A stretch of DNA of 64,000 bases from Pseudomonas haemolytica (GTDB lineage Bacteria; Pseudomonadota; Gammaproteobacteria; Pseudomonadales; Pseudomonadaceae): the NCBI RefSeq assembly GCF_009659625.1, contig NZ_VOIW01000007.1, forward strand, positions 310,001 to 374,000, in the 5' to 3' direction. The translations under genes and the position numbers were made by a program. The notes beneath the pieces are model-generated. The model did not search any database. It worked only from the letters and a program-made list of their open reading frames with translations, and had not been told where the DNA came from. Below, one piece after another: positions 1 to 8,721 of this stretch. The first letter of the stretch is position 1. The number at the start of each line of letters is the position of its first letter.

Positions 1-40
1 TGTCCCCGCCCGACAAACCGCACTCCTTTATCAGTAAATA

Positions 41-75
41 TGCATTAACGCATTTATATATTTGCGTAAACGCAT
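41..75. repeat. Pair of 13-bp direct repeats upstream of the protease gene
   Basis: TGCATTAACGCAT (41-53) and TGCGTAAACGCAT (63-75) are two near-identical 13-mers whose starts lie 22 bp apart, about two helical turns. They sit about 140 bp upstream of the protease start in an AT-rich stretch. The layout fits a regulator binding site, but no regulator is assigned. Confidence 0.35.
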
Positions 76-211
76 ATTCACATCTACGGTTACCCCGAGC
101 CAGATCGCAACGCTCCCATCAAATATGGGCCACCTTGAACGTCGATAGCTCAGCAGCACCGCTACACGCTTACCAGCAGGACGCTGGTTTTCACTCATGG
201 AGGATTGAAAA

Positions 212-796
212 ATGTTATCCACTGAAACAACCCGATTCACCGGCGATACACCGCCCAACTGCCTGATCGGCCATCTGCTCGATCCGCAACTGGTCGAAGT
301 CAAAGCGGCTGCTCAGCCCCAAGCAATGGCTGCCACCAGTCTCAATTTCAGCATGCAGAGACAAACCCAGAGCAATTGGTGCTGGGCGGCGCTCTCTGCC
401 TCGGTCGGCAACTACTACGGCACCGGGTCCTGGACCCAGTGCGGTGTAGCCAGCAGCGAGCTTGACCGCAACTGCTGCAATCAACCTGGACCGTGCAACG
501 TCTATGGCTATCTGGATTCCGCCTTACGAACCACGCGCAGCTACAACGGCATGAATCAAGGCTCGTTGCAGATGTCGGCCATCCAGAACCAGATCAACAG
601 GGGCCGCCCCATCGGTTTGCGTTGTGCCTGGTACGGTGGCGGTGCGCACTTTTTGGTGATCTACGGGACCAACGGCAACTACCTGTTGATCGCAGATTCG
701 ATCTACGGCTACTCGACCCGTGCGTTGAACGCGTTCCCTGGTTCGTACAACGGCGGCGGCAATTGGACCAACACTTACTTCACCGTAAAAAACTGA
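212..796 (+). CDS. Papain-like cysteine protease (AvrRpt2/C70-like)
   Basis: A 194-residue protein with a papain-type catalytic layout: Cys57 in the motif QSNWCWAA, His146 in GGGAHFLVIYG and Asp162 in LLIADS. The NWCWAA block is the hallmark of the papain-like family that includes the AvrRpt2 (C70) effector proteases. No signal peptide or membrane segment is visible, so any export would need a non-Sec route. Residues 1-45 precede the catalytic core and could be a prosegment or targeting region. A strong GGAGG lies just before the ATG. The next gene starts 13 bp downstream, so the two probably form an operon. Substrate unknown. Confidence 0.75.
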   Translation: MLSTETTRFTGDTPPNCLIGHLLDPQLVEVKAAAQPQAMAATSLNFSMQRQTQSNWCWAALSASVGNYYGTGSWTQCGVASSELDRNCCNQPGPCNVYGYLDSALRTTRSYNGMNQGSLQMSAIQNQINRGRPIGLRCAWYGGGAHFLVIYGTNGNYLLIADSIYGYSTRALNAFPGSYNGGGNWTNTYFTVKN

Positions 797-809
797 GGAG
801 GGCTGCATC

Positions 810-1409
810 ATGCAACTGATTTATCCAAAGGCGCCCTCAAACGGCGTACACACACTGCGTCCGGCGTTGCAAGCCGCGCTGCAAACCCAGGGCCTGGGGC
901 GCAATCACTCATTCGCGGCCGCCGCACCGGGCAACATCAGGCTGAGCGAAGCCTATCGTGGCTATTCGCTCAGCCTCGAGGATTTGACTCACGGTAAAGG
1001 CCTAAAAGACGCTGAGGTCGGCGATTGGCGTTACTTGGTATTTGCCGATGGCGTGACGATTGCGGATGCGCAATTGGCCGACGTAGGCGGGCATGTCGAG
1101 TTCGCTTCGCTCAACCACGGGCCCGTGGCAGCGGCGACGGTGGATGCGCTGAAACTGGCGGAACAGTCCCCGCAATTGCAAGGTAAAACCGTTGAGCTGC
1201 GAGTGCTGTTCATCTCGGCATTGCACGTTGTGGCAATCTGGCTACACGCCGACAGCGAAGATGTGCTGATCCCGATTGAGCCGACCCCCAAGGAACTGGC
1301 GGTCACTCAGTTGTACAGTGAGGCGGCGCTGCTCATGCTGCTCAAACCGGCGGCTGATCAGGCCCGCAAGCGCTTCGACGCGGACACCAGTGGACTGTTG
1401 GGCAGTTGA
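810..1409 (+). CDS. Unknown protein, partner of the papain-like protease
   Basis: A 199-residue protein that I do not recognise. It has no signal peptide and no transmembrane segment. The middle part (roughly residues 70-150) alternates hydrophobic and polar residues, suggesting an alpha/beta fold. It starts 13 bp after the protease gene behind GAGGAGGG and is followed by a hairpin terminator, so the two genes look like a closed bicistronic unit. Possible roles are an inhibitor or immunity partner, or a chaperone or accessory factor for the protease; the sequence does not decide between them. Confidence 0.6.
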   Translation: MQLIYPKAPSNGVHTLRPALQAALQTQGLGRNHSFAAAAPGNIRLSEAYRGYSLSLEDLTHGKGLKDAEVGDWRYLVFADGVTIADAQLADVGGHVEFASLNHGPVAAATVDALKLAEQSPQLQGKTVELRVLFISALHVVAIWLHADSEDVLIPIEPTPKELAVTQLYSEAALLMLLKPAADQARKRFDADTSGLLGS

Positions 1410-1460
1410 TAAACCCTTAGGTAAAAGCCGGACACTGTCCGGGTTTGCCTTGTAAAAAAG

Positions 1461-1490
1461 GCGCCGCCTGTAAAAAGGCGGCGCGCTGTC
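1461..1490 (+). terminator. Hairpin terminator after the protease operon
   Basis: GCGCCGCCT (1461-1469) pairs perfectly with AGGCGGCGC (1476-1484) across a 6-nt loop, 50 bp after the stop of the second gene. The downstream T-tract is weak. Confidence 0.6.
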
Positions 1491-1625
1491 TTGTACTGTC
1501 GAGTAATACATTTATCTCCTTTCCCTCCTCACCAGCGCCTGCCCCTGCGTATCACTTCGCTTGCCAAAAACCTACGAGTTACAGTCATTAAATTGTGATA
1601 TCTCATATGCAAATGCAATAAATAA

Positions 1626-1728
1626 CCAATTACGTCGCTAATATTGGCTATTTATATGGTTTTTTTCATCTTCCCACGCCAACAACGCAATTTGTATCAA
1701 ACTATGTTCGTTTAGTATTGGATCCAAT
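1626..1728. promoter_or_regulatory. CCAAT/ATTGG inverted repeats upstream of leuA
   Basis: The 380-bp gap from 1410 to 1789 is AT-rich and holds no convincing gene. It contains an inverted pair CCAAT (1626-1630) and ATTGG (1643-1647), and a perfect 12-bp palindrome ATTGGATCCAAT (1717-1728) that ends 61 bp before the leuA start. The same half-site recurs, so one dimeric regulator, perhaps the AraC protein encoded downstream, may bind here. This is inference from symmetry only. Confidence 0.35.
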
Positions 1729-1789
1729 CAGGCGACGTGCAGGTTGCGCCCCTCGCCACAGACGCACTGTTATAAAAAGGAGAAATGCC

Positions 1790-3484
1790 ATGATGCTGAA
1801 GGACCCTTCCCGCAAATATCGCCACTTCACCACGGTCAACCTGCCGGATCGCACATGGCCCAGTACTGTCCAAGCCGCAGCACCTACCTGGTGCAGTGTG
1901 GATATGCGCGATGGCAACCAGGCGTTGATCGAGCCGATGAATGCCGAGCGCAAGCGCCGTTTCTTCGATCTGCTGGTGAAGGTCGGTTTCAAGGAAATCG
2001 AGGTGGGTTTCCCCGCCGCTTCGCAGACCGACTTTGACTACGTCCGCGAACTGATTGAAAGCGGTGCGATTCCTGATGATGTGACGATCCAGGTCATGAC
2101 CCAGGCGCGCAGCCATCTGATCGAGCGCACGTTTGAGGCGCTGAAGGGCGCGCCGCGCGCCATCGTGCACGTTTACAACGCGACGGCACCGGTGTTCCGA
2201 GAGGTTGTATTTAACGTGGATCGGGCGGGTTGCATCGAGATTGCTACCCAGGCCACCCGGGAAATCAAGCAGCATATGGACGCGAACCCAGAGACGCAGT
2301 GGACGTTCCAGTACTCCCCGGAAACCTTCTGCTTCACCGAGCTGGATTTTGCCCTTGAGGTGTGTGAGGCGGTGACGCAGACCTTCGGGCCTACCCCGGC
2401 CAACAAAATGATCCTGAACCTGCCGACCACGGTGGAAGTTTCCACGGCCAATGTGTTCGCCGATCAGATCGAATGGTTCTGCCGACACTTCAGCCGCCGT
2501 GACAGTGTGGTGATCAGCGTCCACCCGCACAATGACCGTGGCACCGGAGTTTCCACCGCGGAGCAGGCGTGCCTGGCCGGCGCCGAGCGTGTCGAGGGCA
2601 CCTTGTTCGGCAACGGTGAGCGAACCGGCAACGTGGATATCCTGACGCTGGCGATGAACCTCTACACCAGCGGCATCGACCCGCAGCTGGATTTCTCGGA
2701 CATTCTTCACGTTCAGCGTGAGGTGGAGTTCTGTAATCAGTTGCCGACCCACCCACGCCACCCTTATGCCGGTGAATTGGTGTTCACCGCTTTTTCCGGG
2801 TCGCACCAGGATGCGATCAAGAAAGGCTTTGCGGCGCGCCAGGCTAACCCTCACGGCATGTGGGAAGTGCCGTACCTGCCGATTGACCCCGCCGATATGG
2901 GCCGCAGCTATGAAGCAGTGATCCGCGTCAACAGTCAGTCGGGCAAAGGCGGCGTGGCCTATCTGCTGGAGCAGCACGGCATCGTGATGCCGCGGCGCTT
3001 GCAGATGGAATTCAGCAGCCTGGTGCAACAGGAAGCAGATGGCTCCGGTCAGGAAATCAGCGGCGAGATGATCCTGGCCTGCTTTACCCGGCACTACCTG
3101 GAGCAGGGCAAGCCTTACGCGTTACGTGCGCCAAAACTGGTCAGTGAGGGCGACGTGACTTATCTGGAAGCCACCCTCGAGCAGGGTGCACAGCGCATTG
3201 ACTTGAGCGGCGAGGGTAACGGGCCACTGGCGGCGCTGGTCGATGCCTTTGCCCAGCGAGGGATCCACTTCGATATCGCCGATTACCACGAGCATGCCAC
3301 CCGTGACGGGGCCCAGGCCGAAGCATTGGCCTATGTGGAAATTCGCGTGGGTAACCAGTTGCTGTTCGGCGCCGCACGCGATGGCAGCAGCTTGCTGGCA
3401 TCCCTCAAGGCGGTGACGAGTGCCGTCAATCGCGCATCGCGCCTGGGCCTGCTCAGCGTGGTGAACGCTGCGGTGCCGTCCTGA
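1790..3484 (+). CDS. leuA: 2-isopropylmalate synthase, probable second copy
   Basis: A 564-residue LeuA-type enzyme that condenses 2-ketoisovalerate with acetyl-CoA in the first committed step of leucine synthesis. The N-terminal TIM barrel shows the DMRDGNQALIEPM motif, the HPHNDRGTG metal-binding region and FGNGERTGN; the C-terminal roughly 130 residues correspond to the LeuA regulatory domain. The ATG at 1790 has AAGGAGA 6 bp upstream; an in-frame ORF reaches back to 1718 without a comparable ribosome site. It differs at many positions from the housekeeping Pseudomonas LeuA as I recall it, and it sits in an operon with a regulator beside a secondary-metabolite locus. That suggests a dedicated paralogue supplying leucine or a related keto acid. 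Confidence 0.88.
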   Translation: MMLKDPSRKYRHFTTVNLPDRTWPSTVQAAAPTWCSVDMRDGNQALIEPMNAERKRRFFDLLVKVGFKEIEVGFPAASQTDFDYVRELIESGAIPDDVTIQVMTQARSHLIERTFEALKGAPRAIVHVYNATAPVFREVVFNVDRAGCIEIATQATREIKQHMDANPETQWTFQYSPETFCFTELDFALEVCEAVTQTFGPTPANKMILNLPTTVEVSTANVFADQIEWFCRHFSRRDSVVISVHPHNDRGTGVSTAEQACLAGAERVEGTLFGNGERTGNVDILTLAMNLYTSGIDPQLDFSDILHVQREVEFCNQLPTHPRHPYAGELVFTAFSGSHQDAIKKGFAARQANPHGMWEVPYLPIDPADMGRSYEAVIRVNSQSGKGGVAYLLEQHGIVMPRRLQMEFSSLVQQEADGSGQEISGEMILACFTRHYLEQGKPYALRAPKLVSEGDVTYLEATLEQGAQRIDLSGEGNGPLAALVDAFAQRGIHFDIADYHEHATRDGAQAEALAYVEIRVGNQLLFGAARDGSSLLASLKAVTSAVNRASRLGLLSVVNAAVPS

Positions 3485-3485
3485 C

Positions 3486-4226
3486 ATGAACGCGCATACC
3501 GCATTGGCGGCACTCGCCGGTAACTATGGGCACGGAGATATCGTGGCTTCCCACCGACATGATGAGGGCCAACTGGTCTACGCCATCAATGGCGTGATGC
3601 TGGTGTCGGTGGAGGAAACGACGTGGGTGGTGCCTTCCGGGCATGCCCTGTGGGTGCCTTCGGGGCTGGAGCATCAGATCCGCATGACCGGCGAGGTGCG
3701 TATGCGCACCTTGCTGATCTCGCCGGGGGCGCACCGCCGGTTGACCGAAGAGTGCCAGGTCATCAGGGTCTCGCCGTTGCTGCGTGAGCTGATCGTTGCC
3801 GCAGGTGATGAGCCTGATAGCGAGCCGGCGTTGTTGCGTCATGTACAGATTGTCGAGCTGATTTTCTCGGAACTCGACAGGGCGCAAAGAGTGCTGGCGC
3901 ATGTGCCGATTCCGGATGAGCCCAGGCTCAAGTCGCTGTGTGCGGACTTTATCGACAACCCTTCCCAGGAGTCGAAACTGGAGAGCTGGGCGGCGCAACT
4001 CAATATGAGTTCGCGCACCCTGGCTCGGTTGTTCCAGAAAGAGTTGGGTATGAGTTATGGCGAGTGGCGCAAGCGCACGCGACTTTTGCTCAGCATGCAG
4101 CGGTTGGCCTGCGGCGTGTCGATCCTGGAAGTGGCGCTGGAGCATGGCTATCAGAGCCCGAGTGCGTTTACTGCGATGTTCAAACGCACCATGGGTTACA
4201 CCCCGAGCAACTGCCGCCTGGTCTGA
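3486..4226 (+). CDS. AraC-family regulator with N-terminal cupin
   Basis: A 246-residue regulator. Residues 1-100 look like a cupin sensor (HRHDEGQLVYAINGV, then VPSGHALWVPSGLEHQI), and the C-terminal 100 residues carry two helix-turn-helix units (LESWAAQLNMSSRTLARLF and ILEVALEHGYQSPSAFTAMF) followed by the usual MGYTP. The ATG lies 1 nt after the leuA stop, so translation is probably coupled. Regulators of this build (NimR-like) often control an adjacent exporter; here the efflux operon follows directly. Effector unknown. Confidence 0.85.
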   Translation: MNAHTALAALAGNYGHGDIVASHRHDEGQLVYAINGVMLVSVEETTWVVPSGHALWVPSGLEHQIRMTGEVRMRTLLISPGAHRRLTEECQVIRVSPLLRELIVAAGDEPDSEPALLRHVQIVELIFSELDRAQRVLAHVPIPDEPRLKSLCADFIDNPSQESKLESWAAQLNMSSRTLARLFQKELGMSYGEWRKRTRLLLSMQRLACGVSILEVALEHGYQSPSAFTAMFKRTMGYTPSNCRLV

Positions 4227-4257
4227 TTCGCCCTGGCGATAGCACAGCCTCCCATTG

Positions 4258-4291
4258 AACATGGCCCGCCGCCAGGCAGGGCCATGTTTTT
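4258..4291 (+). terminator. Rho-independent terminator after leuA-araC
   Basis: AACATGGCCC (4258-4267) pairs with GGGCCATGTT (4279-4288) and runs into a T-tract. It separates the leuA-regulator unit from the efflux operon, which therefore needs its own promoter in 4292-4435; none could be assigned clearly there. Confidence 0.8.
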
Positions 4292-4435
4292 GCCTGCCCG
4301 GCGTATGGGGCCCTTGATCCAGAGCGATCGCAGACACGTTGTCCCAATCGAAACGATGGTTGTCTGGAACTCGGGAGATGCGCAGCCCGTTGCTCTTTTA
4401 CCCTGCGTCTCTACTTGGCATTCTGGATTTCTTCG

Positions 4436-5929
4436 ATGGGTTCGCCTTCTTTTTCCCCACGGCATGGCCGTCTTTCGCTCGTTGGCGTGGCGGTGGTGTT
4501 GTTGGCGGGTTGTTCGTCCTGGGTCGCTCATACGCCGGCACAGCCACACCCGGAACGCATCAATGCCCTGAGCCGCCTGCCGCAAGGTGTTTCGGCCCAA
4601 GCGTTACCCGAGCGCTGGTGGCAGTTGTACAACGATCCGAAACTCGATGCGCTGGTGCAGCAGGCGTTGCTGCACAACCGCGACTTGGCGGCGGCCCAGG
4701 CCCATGTGCAATCCATGCTGGCCGGGATCATGCAGGCCGATGCCGAGCGCTGGCCGTCCACCCAGGCGTCACTGGGCGCCGAGTACGGCAAGACCGCCGA
4801 TGATCAGACCCTGGCCAAGGCCACCGATAGTCATGCTCCGTCACAGTGGGCGTTCAACCCGGGCTTCGAGCTGGCGTATCAAGTGGATGTCTGGGGCCAG
4901 GTCCAGCGCACCATCGAACGGGCTCAGGTGCAAGCCGCAGCAGCGCAGGACGCCGAAGACCTGTTGCGCATCACGGTCGTGGCACAAACCACCCGCGCCT
5001 ATGTCAATGCTTGCGCCTTGGGCGCACGCGCCAAGGTCCAGCGGCATTCGTTGGACGTGGTCGGCCACAGCCTGGCGTTGACCGATCGCCAGCGTAAGGC
5101 CGGTGTGGTGACGGACCTTGAATACACCCGCATGCAGGCGTTGCAGGGCGAAACCCTGGCCTTGCTGCCGATGCTGGAGGCGCGCCGGCAAGCTGCGCTG
5201 TACGAGCTGGCGATGCTCACCGGCGTCGCCGACCTGGAACAAGGCTCTGGCGCCGCGACCTGTGAGGTGGTGCCGCAACTGAATGCCGAACTGCCGGTGG
5301 GCGATGGCTGGCAATTATTGGCGCGCCGCCCCGACATCCGTCAGGCCGAGCGAGCGCTGCAGGCGGCCACGCTGCAAGTGGATATCGTCCAGGCCGACCT
5401 GTACCCGAAGGTGACCTTCGGCGCTTCAGTGTCTTCGTCCGCCAATAAACCCCATGAACTGGGGGACAGCAGCGCCGTCATGTTCGGCATCGGCCCGCTG
5501 ATTACCTGGCAATTTCCGAACTGGAAAGCCAACCGCGCGCGGGTCAACCAGGCGCGGGCGCTCGAGCAGGTGGAGGTGGCGCAATTCGAGGCCAGCGTAC
5601 TCAAGGCCCTCAAGGATGTACGCCAGGCGCTGGCGTTGTATGACGGCGAACGGCAGCGCCACGCGGCCCTGAGCCAGGCGCTGGACAGCAGCCGCCACGC
5701 TTACAAGTTGGCCCAATTCAACTACGACGCAGGCTCAATCGACTTTCTTGACGTGCTGGACAGCGAACGTGAGCTGATCCGTTTGCAGGCCACGCGCGCC
5801 GACGCTGATGGCCAGTTGCTGCAACGCCAGATCAGCCTGTTTCGTGCCCTTGGCGGCGGTTGGCAGTCCGCCTCCGCCAATACCCCGGTCGCCCACGCTT
5901 CCACCTCTTTTTCCGGTACCCAGCCATGA
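4436..5929 (+). CDS. NodT-type outer-membrane efflux lipoprotein
   Basis: A 497-residue outer-membrane factor of the TolC/NodT family, the exit duct of a tripartite pump. A signal peptide ends in the lipobox LLAGC, so the mature protein starts at an acylated cysteine. Two OEP repeats follow (around DPKLDALVQQAL and the second QVDIVQADLYPKVTFGAS unit), with typical long Ala/Gln-rich helices. The ATG at 4436 is preferred over an upstream TTG (4415); neither has an obvious ribosome site. Its stop overlaps the next ATG (ATGA), giving one operon with the membrane-fusion protein and the MFS pump. Confidence 0.87.
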   Translation: MGSPSFSPRHGRLSLVGVAVVLLAGCSSWVAHTPAQPHPERINALSRLPQGVSAQALPERWWQLYNDPKLDALVQQALLHNRDLAAAQAHVQSMLAGIMQADAERWPSTQASLGAEYGKTADDQTLAKATDSHAPSQWAFNPGFELAYQVDVWGQVQRTIERAQVQAAAAQDAEDLLRITVVAQTTRAYVNACALGARAKVQRHSLDVVGHSLALTDRQRKAGVVTDLEYTRMQALQGETLALLPMLEARRQAALYELAMLTGVADLEQGSGAATCEVVPQLNAELPVGDGWQLLARRPDIRQAERALQAATLQVDIVQADLYPKVTFGASVSSSANKPHELGDSSAVMFGIGPLITWQFPNWKANRARVNQARALEQVEVAQFEASVLKALKDVRQALALYDGERQRHAALSQALDSSRHAYKLAQFNYDAGSIDFLDVLDSERELIRLQATRADADGQLLQRQISLFRALGGGWQSASANTPVAHASTSFSGTQP

Positions 5930-7098
5930 ATATCGCCGTTGATGAAAAAACCGCTTTCCAGGACGAGCAGGAGAATGTGGTCGAGCAACTCATGCATGCG
6001 CGCAAGCAACGCCACAAACGCAATCTGATCCTGTTGGGCGGCGCCGCACTGTTGATCGCGGCGGTGGTGTTCGGGGTGTACTGGATGACAGTGGGTCGTT
6101 ACCTGGAAGAGACCGATGATGCCTATGTGCGTGCCGACTGGATTCCCATCAGCCCGAAGGTCTCCGGGTATGTGGCCCAGGTCATGGTGGAGGATGATCA
6201 GCCGGTCAAGGCTGGGGATGTGCTGGTGCGCATCGAGGACCGTGACTACCAGGCACGCTTGGCGCAGGCCCGCGCGCAACTGGCCGAAACCCAAGCCTCG
6301 GTGGCGGCGCAACAGGCCAACCTGCAAGTTACCGACAGCCTGATCGCCCAGCAAAAGGCCGGCGTCGCCCAAGCTGAGGCCCACTCCCGCAGCGTCGGTG
6401 CCGAGTTGCGCCGCGCCAGCCTCGACCAGCGCCGTTACGAAGGCCTGGTCCGCGAGCACGCCGCCAGCGCCCAGCGTCTGGAAACCGCTGCCGCCAGCTA
6501 CACCCAGGCCAATGCCGCCGTGGAAATTGCCAAGGCGATGCAGCGCCAACAGGAAACGCGGCTGACCGTCGCCATTACCCGGCGCCAATTGGCCGAAGCC
6601 TCGCTTCAACAGCAGATTGCCCGGCGCAGCCAGGCCGAGGCGCAGTTGAACCTGGCGACCCACGCGCTGGAGGATACGTTGATCCGTTCGCCCATCGACG
6701 GGGTGGTGGGGCAGCGCAAAGTGCGTACCCGCCAATATGTCGCGCCCGGCTTGCCGCTGCTGGCGGTGGTGCCCTTGCAACAGGCCTACGTGGTGGCCAA
6801 CTACAAGGAAACCCAGTTGCGCGACATGCGTGCCGGCCAACCCGTGGACATCAGCGTTGACAGCTATTCGGGACGCAAGCTCAAAGGCCACGTGGTGAGT
6901 TTTTCGCCAGGTTCCGGGGCGGTGTTCGCGCTGTTGCCGTCGGACAACGCCACCGGCAACTTCACCAAGATCGTGCAGCGCTTCCCGGTGAAGATCGTCA
7001 TCGATGAGCATGATGAGGGCGGGCCTATCCTGCCGGGCATGTCGGTGATCACCACCGTGGATACCCGGCCCGCTGCCCAGGGCGTTGCACATGACTGA
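5926..7098 (+). CDS. HlyD/EmrA-type membrane-fusion protein
   Basis: A 390-residue periplasmic adaptor. A short cytoplasmic N-terminus is followed by one transmembrane helix (LILLGGAALLIAAVVFGVYW), the split lipoyl half-motifs (SPKVSGYVAQVMVEDDQPVKAGD and, later, LIRSPIDGVVGQRKV), a long Gln/Ala-rich coiled-coil hairpin and a beta-barrel region. This is the EmrA arrangement that links an inner-membrane DHA2 transporter to an outer-membrane factor. Start and stop overlap both neighbours, so the three pump genes are translationally coupled. Confidence 0.9.
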   Translation: MNIAVDEKTAFQDEQENVVEQLMHARKQRHKRNLILLGGAALLIAAVVFGVYWMTVGRYLEETDDAYVRADWIPISPKVSGYVAQVMVEDDQPVKAGDVLVRIEDRDYQARLAQARAQLAETQASVAAQQANLQVTDSLIAQQKAGVAQAEAHSRSVGAELRRASLDQRRYEGLVREHAASAQRLETAAASYTQANAAVEIAKAMQRQQETRLTVAITRRQLAEASLQQQIARRSQAEAQLNLATHALEDTLIRSPIDGVVGQRKVRTRQYVAPGLPLLAVVPLQQAYVVANYKETQLRDMRAGQPVDISVDSYSGRKLKGHVVSFSPGSGAVFALLPSDNATGNFTKIVQRFPVKIVIDEHDEGGPILPGMSVITTVDTRPAAQGVAHD

Positions 7099-8635
7099 AG
7101 CCGCTGAAAAAAGCGTTTCCTTTCGCGCCTGGGTGGCCGTGATCGGGGGGCTGTTCGGCTGTTTCATGGCCGGTATGAACGTGCATGTGACTAGCGCCGC
7201 GTTGCCGGAAATCGAAGGTTCCCTGGGGGCGACCTTCGAGGAAGGCTCGTGGATCTCCACCGCCTACCTGGTTGCGGAGATCGTGATGATTCCGCTGACC
7301 GCCTGGCTGGTCCAAGTGTTCTCCCTGCGCCGGGTGATGCTCGTCGGTTCGTTTGTGTTTCTAGTGGCGTCCATTGCCTGTTCCTGGGCGCCCAACCTGG
7401 AAGTGATGATCATCATCCGGGTGATCCAGGGCGCCGCCGGCGCGGTGCTGATCCCCTTGTCATTCCAGTTGATCATCACCGAGCTGCCGCCCAGCAAGAT
7501 TGCAATGGGCATGGCCTTGTTCGCCTTGTCCAACAGCGTTGCCCAGGCCGCCGGACCGTCCATTGGCGGCTGGCTGACCGATGCCTATTCCTGGCGCTGG
7601 ATTTTCTACCTGCAACTGGCCCCAGGCATTCTCTTGCTGCTGGCGGTGGCGTGGTCCATCGATGCCAAGCCCATGCAGTTGAGCCTGCTCAAACGCGGCG
7701 ACTGGGGCGGAATCATTGCCATGATCGTCGGCCTGGGCGGTTTGCAGATCGTGCTGGAGGAAGGCGGGCGCAAGGACTGGTTCGGCTCCGATTTCATTGT
7801 GTGGATGTCACTGGTCGCCGGCATTGCCCTGGTGTACTTCGTGCTGTCGCAGCTGTATGGCAGCCGCTCCTTCATCAACCTGCGCCTGCTCAAGAGCTAC
7901 AACTTCGGGGTGGCCAGTGCGGCGATGTTCATTTTCGGCGGAGCTACGTTCGGCCTGGTGTTCCTGGTGCCCAATTACCTTTCCCAGTTGCAGGGCTATA
8001 ACGCCCGGGAAATTGGTATCAGCCTGATCGCCTACGGCATGGTGCAGCTGGTGCTGGCGCCGTTCATGCCGCGCCTGATGAAGTGGCTCAACCCGAAACT
8101 GATGGTCGCCAGCGGCTTTTTCATCATGGCGCTGGGCTGCTACCTCGGCGCGCACCTGAATGTTGATAGCGCCGCCAACGTGATCATTCCTTCCACGGTG
8201 GTGCGCGGTATCGGACAGCCGCTGATCATGGTGGCGTTGTCGGTGCTGGCGGTGTCTGGCCTGGCCAAGGATGAAGCCGGTTCCGCCTCTGCCTTGTTCT
8301 CCATGCTGCGTAACCTGGGCGGTGCCGTGGGCACTGCGGGCTTGACGCAGATCGTCGCCATGCGCGAGCGCTTTCACTCCGAGCGGGTAGGGGAGTCGAT
8401 CACCTTGTTTTCTCCGTCCTTGCAGGAGCGCCTGCGTGCCGGCATGGCCGACAGCGAGGATTTTATCTTCAACCAATTGTTACCCGCTCAACAGCAGGTC
8501 CTTGAGGGGTTGATCCACACCGTGCGCCGTGAGGCGTACCTGATGGCCTACAGCGATGCGTTCTACGTGTCCTGTATCGCCTTGATCTTGTGTGGTGTAG
8601 CGGCCTTGGCATTACGACAACAAGCAAAGAACTGA
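7091..8635 (+). CDS. DHA2-family MFS drug exporter (EmrB-like)
   Basis: A 514-residue proton-driven exporter with about 14 hydrophobic segments, as expected for DHA2 (EmrB/QacA) carriers. Visible family motifs include the N-terminal GCFMAGMNVHVTSAALPEIE and the motif-C-like region NSVAQAAGPSIGGWL. The ATG at 7091 overlaps the adaptor stop. With the two genes before it, it makes a complete EmrAB-TolC-like pump. Its position immediately before the NRPS operon suggests export of that product or self-protection, but a general multidrug role cannot be excluded. Confidence 0.9.
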   Translation: MTEAAEKSVSFRAWVAVIGGLFGCFMAGMNVHVTSAALPEIEGSLGATFEEGSWISTAYLVAEIVMIPLTAWLVQVFSLRRVMLVGSFVFLVASIACSWAPNLEVMIIIRVIQGAAGAVLIPLSFQLIITELPPSKIAMGMALFALSNSVAQAAGPSIGGWLTDAYSWRWIFYLQLAPGILLLLAVAWSIDAKPMQLSLLKRGDWGGIIAMIVGLGGLQIVLEEGGRKDWFGSDFIVWMSLVAGIALVYFVLSQLYGSRSFINLRLLKSYNFGVASAAMFIFGGATFGLVFLVPNYLSQLQGYNAREIGISLIAYGMVQLVLAPFMPRLMKWLNPKLMVASGFFIMALGCYLGAHLNVDSAANVIIPSTVVRGIGQPLIMVALSVLAVSGLAKDEAGSASALFSMLRNLGGAVGTAGLTQIVAMRERFHSERVGESITLFSPSLQERLRAGMADSEDFIFNQLLPAQQQVLEGLIHTVRREAYLMAYSDAFYVSCIALILCGVAALALRQQAKN

Positions 8636-8645
8636 AACCATTATG

Positions 8646-8671
8646 GCCCGCAGGCAGTGCGCGGGCTCTTG
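8646..8671 (+). terminator. Hairpin terminator after the efflux operon
   Basis: GCCCGC (8646-8651) pairs with GCGGGC (8661-8666) just 11 bp after the MFS stop, with CTCTTG following. Modest stem and poor T-tract. Confidence 0.5.
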
Positions 8672-8721
8672 TCAGCTGCAAGACGGAACTTGAATGGTAA
8701 GACTCTTAATAGACTCATGAA

